Source: Chloranthus sessilifolius
Lineage: Eukaryota; Streptophyta; Magnoliopsida; Chloranthales; Chloranthaceae
Reading direction: 5' to 3'
Assembly (NCBI GenBank): GCA_021018995.1
Contig: CM037598.1
Location: 41,966,685-42,030,684, forward strand
DNA: 64,000 nt
The notes under the pieces: model-generated
What the model was told of the DNA's origin: nothing
Databases searched by the model: none
Seen by the model: only the letters and a program-made list of their open reading frames with translations
Made by a program: the position numbers and the translations under genes
In this document: one piece after another, positions 44,361 through 54,912 of the stretch
Numbering within the stretch: the stretch's first letter is position 1
Layout: each line of letters begins with the position of its first letter

Positions 44361-45679
44361 TAGCTTTTAGAGCTTCTCCTTGAAATTTGGCCTTTTTATT
44401 TTTATTTTGCTAACCAGTTTGCTTTTTTTTATTATTTATTTTATTTTATTTTCGTTGTACTCACCCCTACTTTTCCGTCATTTACATGCCTTAGCCGATC
44501 GGCAGGCTTACTTGTGCATTATTTTTATTTTTTCCTTATATTTTCGTCATTTTTGGTGCCTTAGCCGATTAGCGGGCCTACTTGAGCATTGTCTTTCACC
44601 GTCATTTAAAGTGTCTTAGCCGATTGGCAGGCCTACTTGTGCAAACATATTCCGACAGTGGATGCCGGCTCGTAGTGGCGGCACGAGGTCATCACACCCG
44701 TCTTTTGGCCTAAAGAAAACTTTCATAAAAAAAAATGTTCTGAAAAAAGAAGTTAAAATTGAATCAAGAATAGGGAGCTTAATTAACTTGTTTTTACGGG
44801 GTATATTTTCAAAGGGTTAGGTTTAGGCACACATACAAACACCCGGGTCTTAGAATGGCGGCAGCCCCTAGTGGTGATGATCCAGAAAAGTCCTAGCCCA
44901 CCTAGTATTTGAGAAGGCGCTCGAGCCGGAGGTATATCGGGTGGGTTCCCATTCTAAAGCTTAAAACCCTTGGGGAGCGCGCTAACGAGTTATACCGAAC
45001 TCAAACCCTTTAGGTGCGGTGAGGAGAGAATCGATCACCAAAAAACAACTCAGTTCTCGGAAGCCTAGCTTCCACAAAAAACCAAAAAGAGACTCATTTT
45101 GGACTGTTGTCTTTGCTGTTATAACATTCTGAAACCCCATTTTTGCTTGGAGCAAGTATCAATTGCGCCAGTGTAAAAATTGGGAATTTATAACTGGCGC
45201 AACTAATAGTTGCGCCAGCTTTAAAATCCCAAAATTTACCTTGGTGCAACTAATAGTTGCTCCAGTGTAAAAAAAGGGTCTTGCTACCTGGGCGCATGTA
45301 TTAGTTGCGTCAGGTTCGTTTAACAGTACACCAGCCCGAATCTGTGGCCTTCTTCACCTCCCGAGTCTCCCGATTAGTGTGCTTAGTGTCTTGTTTAGGC
45401 CCCGCCATCTCCGACACCCAATACGCCTTTGCCGATCAAAAGAGGGCAACTTCTTTTTGGCTCATTCCGGGGGATCAGTTTCTTTGCCTTGATTTCTGTG
45501 CCTTCAATAGATCGAAGGATCTCCTTCGATTCTTCTGAAGTGCGTCGGAATCGTCGCTACGGGTCCTGAACTAAGGTACGAGCCGAAAAGGGAATTCCAA
45601 GGCCTCGGAGCCTTTATTTTTCAAAGCTTTTTCAAAAAAATCCAAATATATATAAAATCAAAAACCCAAAAAATATAGT
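44361..45679 (+). other. Tat2 leader with repeats
   Basis: No gene. Three copies of a leader repeat (CCTTAGCCGATYGGCAGGC type) lie at about 44488, 44558 and 44614; the first contains the palindrome GCCGATCGGC. Four U3-type palindromes follow at about 45145-45172, 45194-45218 (perfect 12-bp arms), 45241-45264 and 45289-45314. Confidence 0.75.
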
Positions 45680-48110
45680 TTGTGGTGCCAGCACAACGGC
45701 ATCATCTTGCCCTCCGCCGTCCCGAAGGGGAAAAAGGAGGAGGATTTTTATGCCTTATCCAAGGCACCCTTACCCGACCCGCTCCCGAAGAATGTCATGG
45801 GTAGTGGACCCAGCTTACGCCGATCCCGACTCATCCCCGCCACATTCTCCTACCCACTCCCATTCGGGAGAAGGTTTTTTCCACCACCCCCCTCACCCAA
45901 CCCCCTTTACCGTTATCGGCCCGTTTGGCGCCCCCATTTTCCCAACCGATACCCCCCAAAATAGGCAAAGTCCAACCCCACATTCTCCATCTTTTTCCCA
46001 AACCATACCCATTCCAAATCCAACCCATTTCCCTTCCACATCCACACAAAATCCATTCTCCCAATCCATATCCATGCCTCATTTCCCATCTTCCCCCTAT
46101 AGGCCCGATCCACCCACATTCACATACACCAATTCCTCCCTATCCAACCCCCCACAAATCCCCCCATCTACCCGAGTCATGTCCATTTTTTTTGGGGCCT
46201 TGCCCGGTTTCTTCCAAACATCCACACCCCACCAACCACCATCCCTAAACATCCCTAGCCCTCCCCATCCTTTTCCCCACCTCAACTCTCCAATCCACCC
46301 TATGTCCCACCTCTTACCATGGCCATGCCCGATCATACCGGGGCCATGCCCAATTTCTCCTCTATCCCATCTCCAGCACCCACATCCAATCTTCCTTCCA
46401 TGACCATGATGGAGGAGATGTTCCAAGCCTACTCCATGTGGAAGGCTTCTCAAAACACCTCCCCTCCTCCACACCCTACATCCCTAAACCCATCTCACAC
46501 CCTAGCCAATCTCTATGCCTCACTCCTCAGTGGCCCCCCTCAACCCCCCATAACACACACCATCCAAACCCCCTTTTCCCACATACCCCAAGGCCCATTG
46601 GCCCAAACCCCTTTGTCCCACATACCCTAGAGCCCCATGACCCAATACCCCACAACCCAAACCTACCCAGGGCCCATGGCCCAGACCTATCAAGACCCCT
46701 TGGGCCAAACCCATCAAGGGCCCATGGCTTAAACCCACCAAGGGCCCATGGCCCATACCCACCAAGGCCCATTGGGCCAACCCATTAAGGGCCCATGGCC
46801 AATACCCACCAAGGCCCAATGGTCCAAACCCACCAAGGTCCATTGGCCCAAACCTACCCATGGCCCAAACCTACCAAGGGCCCCTGGCCCAAACCCATCA
46901 GTGGCCCATAGCCCAAAATTACCAAGGCTTCATGACCCAAACCCAAACCCCACACTCATACCTTCCACAATACCCCCAACATTTCACCCAACCTTCACAG
47001 CCAGGTAAAACCCATGTCATACCCCAAACCCAATTTTCCCATGGCCCCACACCCCAAGGCCATCTCCAAACCTTCTCCCATACCTAATGGCCCCATCAGG
47101 CCCCACCTCTAAACCAAACCCATCACCCAACAAACCTTTCCTCACCCCCAATGGGCTCACCCCACCACCACTCATGTAATTCCCATCCAACCCGTGCAAC
47201 AACAACCAAAAAATCCCGCCCTCACTGCACATTATGTCGACCAGCAGTATGAGGAGGACGAGATTAGGAATAGTGGGGCCTATGCTGGGGCATTGACTAG
47301 CCTTAACCCTCCTCCTATAAATGCCCACCCCTTGGTGGCCCAAAGTGAAGTCCAACTGATGGCCGAGAAAGCGGCCCCTGCATCAAAAGAGTCGAATAAG
47401 AAAAGAAATGCACAAAATAATGTATAACTGATGAAAATGAGTGGTGCTGAAATCCACGCCACGGACTTCATAGATTTATGCTTGTTCGCTGAGGTCCCCT
47501 GCCCCCCAAATTTAAAATACCAGCCTTCGACAAATATAATGGCACTAGCAATCCTATTGCGCACTTGAAGTCCTACTGTGGGGACATGTGCCAATACGGA
47601 GGGGACGAAAGACTACTAATAAAAGTCTTTCAAAAGAGTATGACCGATCCGACTTTGAGATGGTTCACATCTTTAGAACCATCCATGATAAAAATGTGGA
47701 GGGACTTAACACACCTCTTTCAAGAATAGTATGTCTACAACATAGACATTAAGCCGCGAAAGTCAGACTTGGCCTGCCTAAAATAGAACCAAAACGAGGC
47801 CTTCAGCGACTACTTGGGACGTTGGAGAGCACTGGCATCTCAGGTCAGAAATAGAATACCTGATGATGAGCAGATTGAGATGATCTCAAAGAATACCTTG
47901 CCAGTGATCTCGAACTTCTTGGTGTATTAGTAGCAGTTCAGTTTTGCTAATCTGATAAGCAATGATAACCGATGTGAGGATGCCATCAGGGAGGGCCGTC
48001 TGAATAAGAACACACCGAGTGGGCCCAGTGGGGTTAGGAGGTTTTCGGAGTAAAGGAACGATAAGAGAATAGGGGGCGATGTCTAGAACATAGCCAATAC
48101 TAGGCCCAAT
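45680..48110 (+). pseudogene. gag: Tat2 gag N-terminal and capsid parts, decayed
   Basis: Proline-rich frame from 45750 (MPYPRHPYPTRSRRMS, DSSPPHSPTHSHSGEG, VIGPFGAPIF). A frameshift leads to 46319 onward (PSMTMMEEMFQAYSMWKASQN). Then a 24-bp DNA repeat coding GPMAQTHQ-like octads (46600-46930), then DQQYEEDEIRNSG (47234 on), and a capsid region with DLCLFAEVP, FDKYNGTSNPIAHLKSYCGD and SDLACL...FSDYLGRWRALA. At least three frame changes and several stops. Layout matches Tat1 at 35546-37981. Confidence 0.8.
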
Positions 48111-49480
48111 AACAATACTACCCCATTTCAATTTTAAGCAGCCCCACTAGCACCAGTCATGCCTGAGCAGATGCAGAGAATAGGGAATGGGCAAGGAATG
48201 CAAAAGACTCCGGAACAGAGGAGAGCCCGCTACGACCGAGCTTTTACGCCTCTGGGGCAATCATTGAGTGTACTTCTGCCTTTGTTAGTAGAAAAGGGAC
48301 TAGTCACTATCCGTCAGCCGCAATATCCTCCTCACCCGATCCCCAAGAATTATGACCCGAATATCCACTGCAATTTTCATCAGGGTCCGGGTCACCCAAC
48401 TTATCGCTGCTTTTCATTAAAGCATGCAATCCAGGATTTGATCAACGCCGGGAAAATCATTCCCCCTGCCCCTTCTCAGCATGCTAATATTCACTAAGTG
48501 CCACTACCCCAACATCCTACCGAAGGAGCAGGTCCCAGACCCACCGTCGAAATGATAGAAGATAAGGAGGAGTTTGAATTTGACCCATCCGATTATATCA
48601 GTGATCAGGAGAGTTATGTGGCACCATTGTCAAGAAACATGGAAGAAAGGAACATAGGGGTAATTGAATCCCTGAATTTGTCAAAATATTTCCCTAACTC
48701 GACCCCGTAATTTGAACCCATGGATCTTAGGGCATACTTTCCATCCACCACACCCGTCAATTATGTACATTTCAATACATACCAACCATACACCACCACC
48801 TCCACCAATTATCCAATGAGCCAGCAGGCCCCCAATCCTACACCCACACCCACCAGTTATTAATGGCCTGCGCCCACCTCATTTCCCTCAGTTCAACTAT
48901 CGGCAAACTCCACCGCCCCCATTAATTACCTAATAAGCCATCAGGCCCCCAATCCCACACCCACACCCGTCAATTATCAATGGCCTGCGCTCGTCCCATC
49001 ACCCCAAGTTTCGCCTGTAAACTCCACCACCCCGGTCAATTACCTAATGGCCCACCATACCCCCCATCTCCCGCCAGCACCTACCAGCTATCAATGGCAC
49101 ACTTTTTCCTCCTTCCCCCCAATACCACCACCCTCAAGCTTCACCACTCCCATTTGGCCCAATTTTTCCACCCAACCCACTACCACCGAAATAAATCAGG
49201 TGTTGCCCACACCTCCTGAGCCGAAGTGCAAGAGCCTCAAGTACCGGTAGCCATACCTTTTCAGCTCTTGAGACCAACCTATGACCCTCATCAGGTCTCG
49301 CTCAGCTACGAGCAAACAGATGTCAATACCGACAGCAGCAGAAGAGAAGGGGCAGTGAATTTTGTCACACGGTCTGGGAGAATATCGAAACAGCCAAAAG
49401 CACTGACAGCAGTACAAGCCCAACTAGAGGGGAAGAAAGACAGTGTCGTGAACCCCTTCGAAAAAATGAGTTGAGAACAT
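48111..49480 (+). pseudogene. gag: Tat2 gag C-terminal part
   Basis: 48159-48497 is open and contains RARYDRAFTPLGQSLSVLLP and the knuckle CNFHQGPGHPTYRC (C-H-H-C). Following pieces carry FDPSDYISDQESY, then a proline-rich stretch with direct repeats (QAPNPTPTP, NYLxxHQAPN), then SYEQTDVNTD and AVNFVTRSGRISKQ. Single stops separate the pieces; most are point changes. Confidence 0.8.
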
Positions 49481-50080
49481 ATACTGGAGACTCAACTGAG
49501 GAGAATGCCCGGCCATATAACCGTTTGGCATCTGTTGATGATGTCCCCACTCCATTTTTAAGCATTAATGGGGGTGTTAAAAAATGTGCTTGTATCACTC
49601 CAAGTTAGCCCAGATGAAGTCGGGCAGATAATTGGGCAAGTGATGGCTCTGAATGCCATCTCATTTTCTGATGTTGATTTACCTGAGGAAGGGTGTAGCC
49701 ACTCAAAGTCTTTGAATATAACAGTCGAGTCCGAAAATATGGTCATTCCCCTGGTATTGATTGATAACGGGTCTGCATTAAACATATGCCCGTTAAGAAC
49801 CGCCACTAAGATCGGGGTCGATCCATGCATGCTGAGGCCCACCAGAACCAACGCAAGAGGGTTTGACAATACCAGGAGAGAAATAATGGGAGAAGTTGAT
49901 CTTGAGCTGTTGATAGGGCCAATGACCTTTTCCATCTTATTTCAAGTCATGAATATCAAATCTTCATTTAATCTATTGTTGGGGCGCCCGTGGCTGCACG
50001 AGGTCGGAGCCATACCTTCCACTTTGCACCAGAAACTCAAGTTTGTGTCTGGGCACAAAATTATTACAATCATTGATGAG
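49481..50080 (+). pseudogene. pol: Tat2 aspartic protease, truncated downstream
   Basis: Open frame from about 49568 with VSPDEVGQIIGQVMALNAISF, the active site VIPLVLIDNGSALNICPL, then GFDNTRREIMGEVDLELLIGP and FNLLLGRPWLHEVGAIPSTLHQKL. All protease blocks are in one frame, unlike Tat1. Tat sequence ends near GHKIITIIDE at about 50080. The frame stays open to 50158, but those last codons are antisense Tekay RT. Confidence 0.85.
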
Positions 50081-50803
50081 AGCAACACTGGTGCTCCCCA
50101 CGGGGACAGACTCAGTCTGATAAACCCTTTGTCAAGAAGCTCTTACAACTACTCCTAGAGTTCTTTCAACTCCGCTAGTGCCATTCGATATGGTGCCTTT
50201 GATACCAGCTCAGTGCCTGAGGTTAAATCAATAGCGAATTCCACTTCCCTGTCAAGCGGTAATCTTGAAAACTCATCAGGAAAAATGTCAGGGAATTCAT
50301 AGGAAATCAGTAGATCAAAAAGTGTGATTTTCTTTTCCACTTGATCTTGACTTTGAATGAACGCGATATACCCTTTAGCACCATTTTCGAGTAATCACTG
50401 TGCTTGGATTACTGAGATGAAGGGAAGTTTAGTCGACTGTATGCTGAAAAAGTGACAATATTCCTTCAACAATCAATGCTCGCCTGATGATTGGATAACC
50501 AATCCATTCCAAGGATTACGTCGAATCCGTGCATATCAAGTAAGATCAGGTTGGCGACTGCTTTGTAGTCCATGTAACCTCATATCACAATGATGATCAA
50601 TCGACATACATTGTCGGTAGTGACAGATTGTCCGGTGGGGACTGACACATCCAAACTAAACTCAACAGGTTCTGGAGTGACTCCCAACCTTTCAAATTTT
50701 GTAGCAAACTAAGGTGTGACAAACGAGTGTGTAGATCCAAGATCTACCAAAACTTCTGCCTCATAACATAAGTAGGCATCCTCTGGATATAAGTGCAAGG
50801 TAC
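50081..50803 (-). pseudogene. pol: Tekay protease and RT start, decayed
   Basis: The protease region has VLVDLGSTHSFVTP, where D-T/S-G is usual (here D-L-G), then DYKAVANLILLDMHGFDVILGMDWL. RT begins YEFPDIFPDEFSRLPLDREVEFAIDLTSGTELVSKAPYRMALAELKEL, and after a stop ELLDKGFIR and SPWGAPVL. It then ends abruptly. Several in-frame stops. Confidence 0.85.
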
Positions 50804-50980
50804 CTAATGTGCATACATACTAGTGTTAGCTAGATTGTTCCTAATTAACAAAAATATAAATTTATCATTTATAAAACTGATGAAAAGAAAACAATGTACT
50901 AGATGCACATATATATAATATTTAACTAGATGCACCTTCTTCAAAAAATTAAATAACTTATAACTAAGTAATTTGCATAC
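50804..50980 (-). other. Intron-like insertion in Tekay gag-pol (GT-AG, 177 bp)
   Basis: On the minus strand the donor is TTCAAG|GTATGC and the acceptor is GCACATTAG|GTACC. A CTAAC branch-point match lies about 25 nt before the acceptor. The insert is very AT-rich compared with its flanks. The conserved coding on both sides (NDIIQ before, GTLHL after the junction codon) is collinear and in phase when the 177 bp are left out. Confidence 0.6.
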
Positions 50981-52314
50981 CTTGAATAATATCGTTACTG
51001 GTTTGGGCATCTTGTGCCGACACAGCATAAGTTCGGCCTTGCACTATAGGTCGCGCAGATCATAAGGTTGATCCTGTCTTGAAAATAGACTTCACCATCT
51101 CTAGGCATTCCCTAATTCCACGTCCCATCTTTCTACAATGAAAGCACGTGTCAGACGCTTTACAACATTCATCCGTCTTATGTTCTTTTCCACACTTCCC
51201 ACAAATATCGGCTGAGGCTGCCAACGAAACTGCATATGAACCCATGTGGGAAACTACCGGTCGTGCTCGTGAACCTCCAGTTGTACCTTCGGCTGCAGAC
51301 TGGACGGACTAGTTCACAACACATGAAATCCTAGGTGGTAATGGTGGTAAAGCTGCTGGGTTGTAGGGCCGTGTGTAAGCTACTGCAGCAGGTTGGAATG
51401 CTGGCTGCATGGGGTATTGCGGTCACTTACTTGCTTGATCAGAACTAAAAGACTAAGACAGAACTTTTCTGGTTCTATTTTGTTCCTCTCCTTTTGAACA
51501 TACTTTCAACATCAGTTTCTACCATAAGGGCCAACTTCATAACATGTGAGTATATCGTTGCTTGAAATAACAAAATTCTTTCCTTGATAAGGGGCTTCAA
51601 TCCACGCTCAAACTTTTGTGTTTTCATGAGCTCAATGGCTACTAGTAAAGGTGCAAATCGAGAAACGCGAGTAAACTCTGCCTCATACTCCCTGACAGTC
51701 ATCTAGCCTTGTACTAAGGTCATAAACTGGACCTCCATCCGGTATCTCTCGGGTGCTGAAAAATATTTTTCATTGAAGGCTTCGATGAACTTTGCCCAAG
51801 TTCAGGATACTCCAGGAATTCTCGTCCTTTCCACAGACTGCCATCAGGGATCTACTTCACCTTTCAATTTATATGCTGCCCAGCTAACTTTTTCGACCTC
51901 AGTGCATGTAACCCTTTGAAGTATCTTCTCAATCTGTGTTAGCCATTTCTCAGCCTCCATTGGATCGTGCTAACCATAGAAACTTGGAGGTCGAAGTCGT
52001 ACAAACTCCTGAAAACCTTCTGGGGGTCTTCTCACAGCTAGCATGGCCATGGTGTTTACCATGGTTTCCATCAACTATAGATTTTGTCCAGTATTCTGTT
52101 CGACTCTGGGAACATGCCCCATCTGGTTAGCACCTGCTACGGGAGGAGTATGCTCGGAAACATTCTCCATTGTACTCTGACTCTCTGCCATATTCACGTC
52201 TTCTCCATTTCTCGAGGCAGTGTCGCGCTCATAGCCCGCTACTGGAATTGCATTTAGGCCAGTGTGATGGGGTAACGGTGGTCGACCCCTTCCTCTCCCT
52301 CATCGTGGAGGCAT
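50981..52314 (-). pseudogene. gag: Tekay gag, decayed
   Basis: ATG at 52314 (MPPR, then a stop at the fifth codon, then GRGRGRPP, a start common in Tekay gag). It continues with FLRLRPPSFYG-like and DPMEAEKWLTQIEKI, then the capsid block YEAEFTRVSRFAPLLVAIE...KFERGL (51702-51475). The knuckle region has CGKCGKEHKTDEC and CFHCRKMGRGIREC, where the expected His is Arg. Stops at several points. The typical AVSAQDAQTSNDI sequence leads to the intron-like insertion. Confidence 0.8.
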
Positions 52315-52450
52315 CGTAACCTAGTATGATCAAGAAACAACTTGATTAGATCACCACAATTATCAACCTTACACAACCTAGACTCTAAACTGAACAAACA
52401 TCAGGAGTTTTGTCATATGTCTGTGCCAAAGTTAAGTCTCTAAAAGACTT

Positions 52451-52470
52451 AACGCCGGGCTCTGATACCA
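52451..52470 (-). promoter_or_regulatory. Tekay primer-binding site, tRNA-iMet type
   Basis: TGGTATCAGAGCCCGGCGTT on the minus strand, two bases after the LTR end GGGTCATCACA. Confidence 0.9.
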
Positions 52471-52846
52471 ACTGTGATGACCCGACTTTTCTCCCTATAG
52501 AATAGGAGAAAGGTCGCGTCGTTGGATCACCAACATAATCCTTTCATACAAGTGCATCGTGTCGTGTACGAAGTATTACATTTGCGAAAGCATTTTAACA
52601 ACTCTGATATGAAGACAATATGACAAAAACTGATATTCATTCATCCATTAAAAGCAGTAAAATAATAAGAGATATAAACAAAACTAATAGACGCTATGTA
52701 TAGCTTTCTACCGATGACGGACACCCATCATCTAAATAATGGAAAGAAAACCTATACATAAAGTACCAAATATCCCTTCAAAACATATAATGTTGTTTTA
52801 TACAAGGTTTCAAAAAAATTTCTCTCAAGCATTCTTTCTCTCTAAC

Positions 52847-52985
52847 CTACTTAGGAAAGAAGTCCTCAGCAAAATCTTCTTCCTCATCCTCCTCGTCCTC
52901 TTCCTCCTCCTCCTCCTCCTCCTCTGGCTGGTATGTAGGATCACCCTCGTACTCACGATCAAGACCTGCAGCTAAGACACGAAGT
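52847..52985 (-). other. Acidic, Met-less open frame in the Tekay LTR
   Basis: The minus-strand frame runs from after an in-frame TAG. It reads RVLAAGLDREYEGDPTYQ, then a run of Glu/Asp, and ends DFAEDFFPK and TAG (52847-52849). It contains no methionine. A splice-acceptor-like AGCTGCAG|G lies at its start. Homologous frames occur in the two other chromovirus LTRs. Confidence 0.55.
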
Positions 52986-53265
52986 CGTGTAATGAGCTAT
53001 CATCAAAGCTCAGTAAGGAGCTAACAATGCTAGCCCATACATTATTATGCCAATTCACTTCTTGATGCATAAAATACATCAAAGCACATATTATTTTACA
53101 TTTTATCTCATCTAGAAACTTACAATATAAACACCAAGTAATTATGCTAATTATTTTATCATGCAACAGAGTCATGTTGGAATGGGTACAAGGAATCATG
53201 CTGAAAACTATTTAGCTTAAATAAGTTGTCATATGTAAAACATACATATACAAGAAACAAGATTG

Positions 53266-53380
53266 TCAAGTTCCCGAGTTAGCGGGATCACTTGAACCAA
53301 GGCACCAAGCTCCCGAGTTAGCGGGATTACTTGTGTTCAAGAATTACAAAGTCAAGCTCCCGAGTTAGCGGGATCACTTG
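53266..53380. repeat. Three 28-bp repeats, CCCGAGTTAGCGGG core
   Basis: Copies at about 53266-53294, 53306-53333 and 53352-53380, each CAAGCTCCCGAGTTAGCGGG followed by ATYACTTG. The core can form a 4-bp CCCG/CGGG stem. Confidence 0.93.
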
Positions 53381-53777
53381 GCTCATAACAAAGCAAGCGA
53401 GTACAAGGAATCAAAGAAAATAAGATGTGACAATTGCATGGTATCAGGTATATGAGAGCATCATGAGTAGATGACATAGAATCATACATCGAAACTGCAA
53501 CTAGCATAAACTGAAACTCACATACTCATACATAACCATACATTGAAACTGAAATGAGCATAATCAGAATGTAATCATATACGTATAATAACTTGCTATC
53601 CCGATGAGAATGAGAAAATAATATATATATATCAGCAAGGTCAACTCCCTACCTTGCGATCAAGGTTACGTTTTACACGTGCATGCATGCATCTAAGCAA
53701 AGTCTGTTTTTACGAGCTCTTCGTGAGCACCTAAAATGCATTAAACATGTTTAGCATACACACTGGGTCACTATAGA

Positions 53778-53793
53778 CCCCCCCCCCCCCCCC
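53778..53793. repeat. Poly-C run of 16
   Basis: An uninterrupted C homopolymer. Length may be unreliable in sequencing. Confidence 0.9.
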
Positions 53794-54556
53794 ATGTGTT
53801 GAATAGATAATCGACTGCTCCACACAACACACACACATAACATATCCAGGGTTGCACAGGGTTGCCGCGGCAAGCCTGTTAGGTTTAGCTTGCTGCGTGC
53901 TTCTTCCACTGCTTTCGGTTCTCAATCCTTTTGAGATTCTACCCTAGGCACACATGTACTTTACACTATTTTTCAAGTTTTCAAATTATAATAAGTTGTT
54001 TTACTGTCTCATTGAATTGGTATTCAAGGTTCCGAAGTGTGGAAATCGAAGATTTCGACTCCTAAACCCTTACACAATTCCATATCTCTGAGTTGTTGAT
54101 CTGATCTCAGAGTCGGCATCAAAGACCTATAATTTATTTTAAACGAACTAATGAAAAGAAACTAATCTATTGTGTGGTTCATTTTACGAAGTACCTTTTG
54201 GTGGATTCTTTATTTGTGATGACGTCAAAATGGTGTCGGTGTCGAATTCGTGAGATTGATTTATAACTTCTTACTGATAGGGTGTGACTAAATTCCAGAG
54301 ATCGGTCGTTCGCCGTCCGTAAATTCTTTTGACTGAATTGTAGGTTCACCTTGTGATCCAAGGGTTTGAAGAGATAAAATTGAAAAGTGGGTGTGAGAGA
54401 TAGAAGAGGGTTTCTTTCTTGGAAGTTCGTTCTGGTTTGAAACTCAAAGTGTGAGGGAAGAAAGAGATAGGCATGGGGTTTTATCCGCTTTAGCACTTGA
54501 CGTGCATGGAGTCTGAATATGACTCATGCAATCGTGGAGTCATCTGGCGGAATAAC

Positions 54557-54565
54557 TATTATAAA
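54557..54565 (-). promoter_or_regulatory. Tekay LTR TATA-like box
   Basis: GGTTTATAATAG on the minus strand. It is followed about 60-80 bp later by the GGATAAAACCCCATGCC...CTTTCTTCCC start-region type sequence. Confidence 0.5.
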
Positions 54566-54912
54566 CCTTAATGGGTTAGAATCCCACATATTTCTGCTAT
54601 ATACATTTAGTGTATATGTTATATATATTGGTAGTGGGTGTACAGGCTGGTGTCAAGTTTTAAGCGTATTTCTCATACACCTATATTAAGTATATAGTAT
54701 ATAGTGTATATGTAATACACGGTTATTTACGTGAATGGGGTACATGGGTTCACTTAATAAATATACTAGGCCACTAAGGGCCCCACAATTAAACATGTAT
54801 CATTACCCAATCCAAGACAGCTCATTGTGTCCTGCGTTAGGCGCAAACCCGAACCTACCCGAGTCCGTACCTGGTATTGGTAGATTAAAAACCATTGGTC
54901 CTTATTGTAAAC

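Larger units (their letters stand above)
11660..50080 (+). mobile_element. Tat2: Tat/Ogre-lineage Ty3/gypsy element, split and 3'-truncated
   Basis: The 5' LTR begins at 11660 (TGTAGACACCC), is interrupted at 12838 by the Athila insertion, resumes at 43923 and ends at 44340 (...GGTTGCACA). The PBS, leader, proline-rich gag region and protease follow, up to about 50080. RT, RNase H, IN and the 3' LTR are missing. There the sequence changes abruptly to antisense Tekay RT. It is homologous to Tat1 in LTR ends, leader repeats, gag and protease, but lies in the opposite orientation. Confidence 0.85.
50081..54912 (-). mobile_element. Tekay/Del-like chromovirus, 3'-truncated
   Basis: On the minus strand: LTR (from about 54.9 kb, start uncertain, to 52473), PBS (52470-52451), gag, an intron-like insertion, protease, and the first part of RT, ending at 50081 against Tat2. 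The remaining RT, RNase H, integrase, chromodomain and 3' LTR are missing. Confidence 0.8.
52473..54912 (-). repeat. Tekay 5' LTR (outer boundary tentative)
   Basis: The PBS-proximal end is fixed at 52473. The outer end is placed at TGTTTACAATAAGG (54912, minus) only because it starts with TG and lies beyond the TATA box; it could be elsewhere. It contains a TATA box, three 28-bp repeats and an acidic open frame. Confidence 0.5.

Noticed and set aside
46520-46861. Minus-strand Gly/Leu/Trp-rich frames
   Set aside because: Antisense of the Tat2 24-bp gag repeat; composition only reflects the repeat.
52739-52975. Plus-strand frame with a long Leu run, membrane-like
   Set aside because: Antisense of the Glu-rich acidic frame in the Tekay LTR; Leu comes from CTC/CTT complements of GAG/GAA-type codons.
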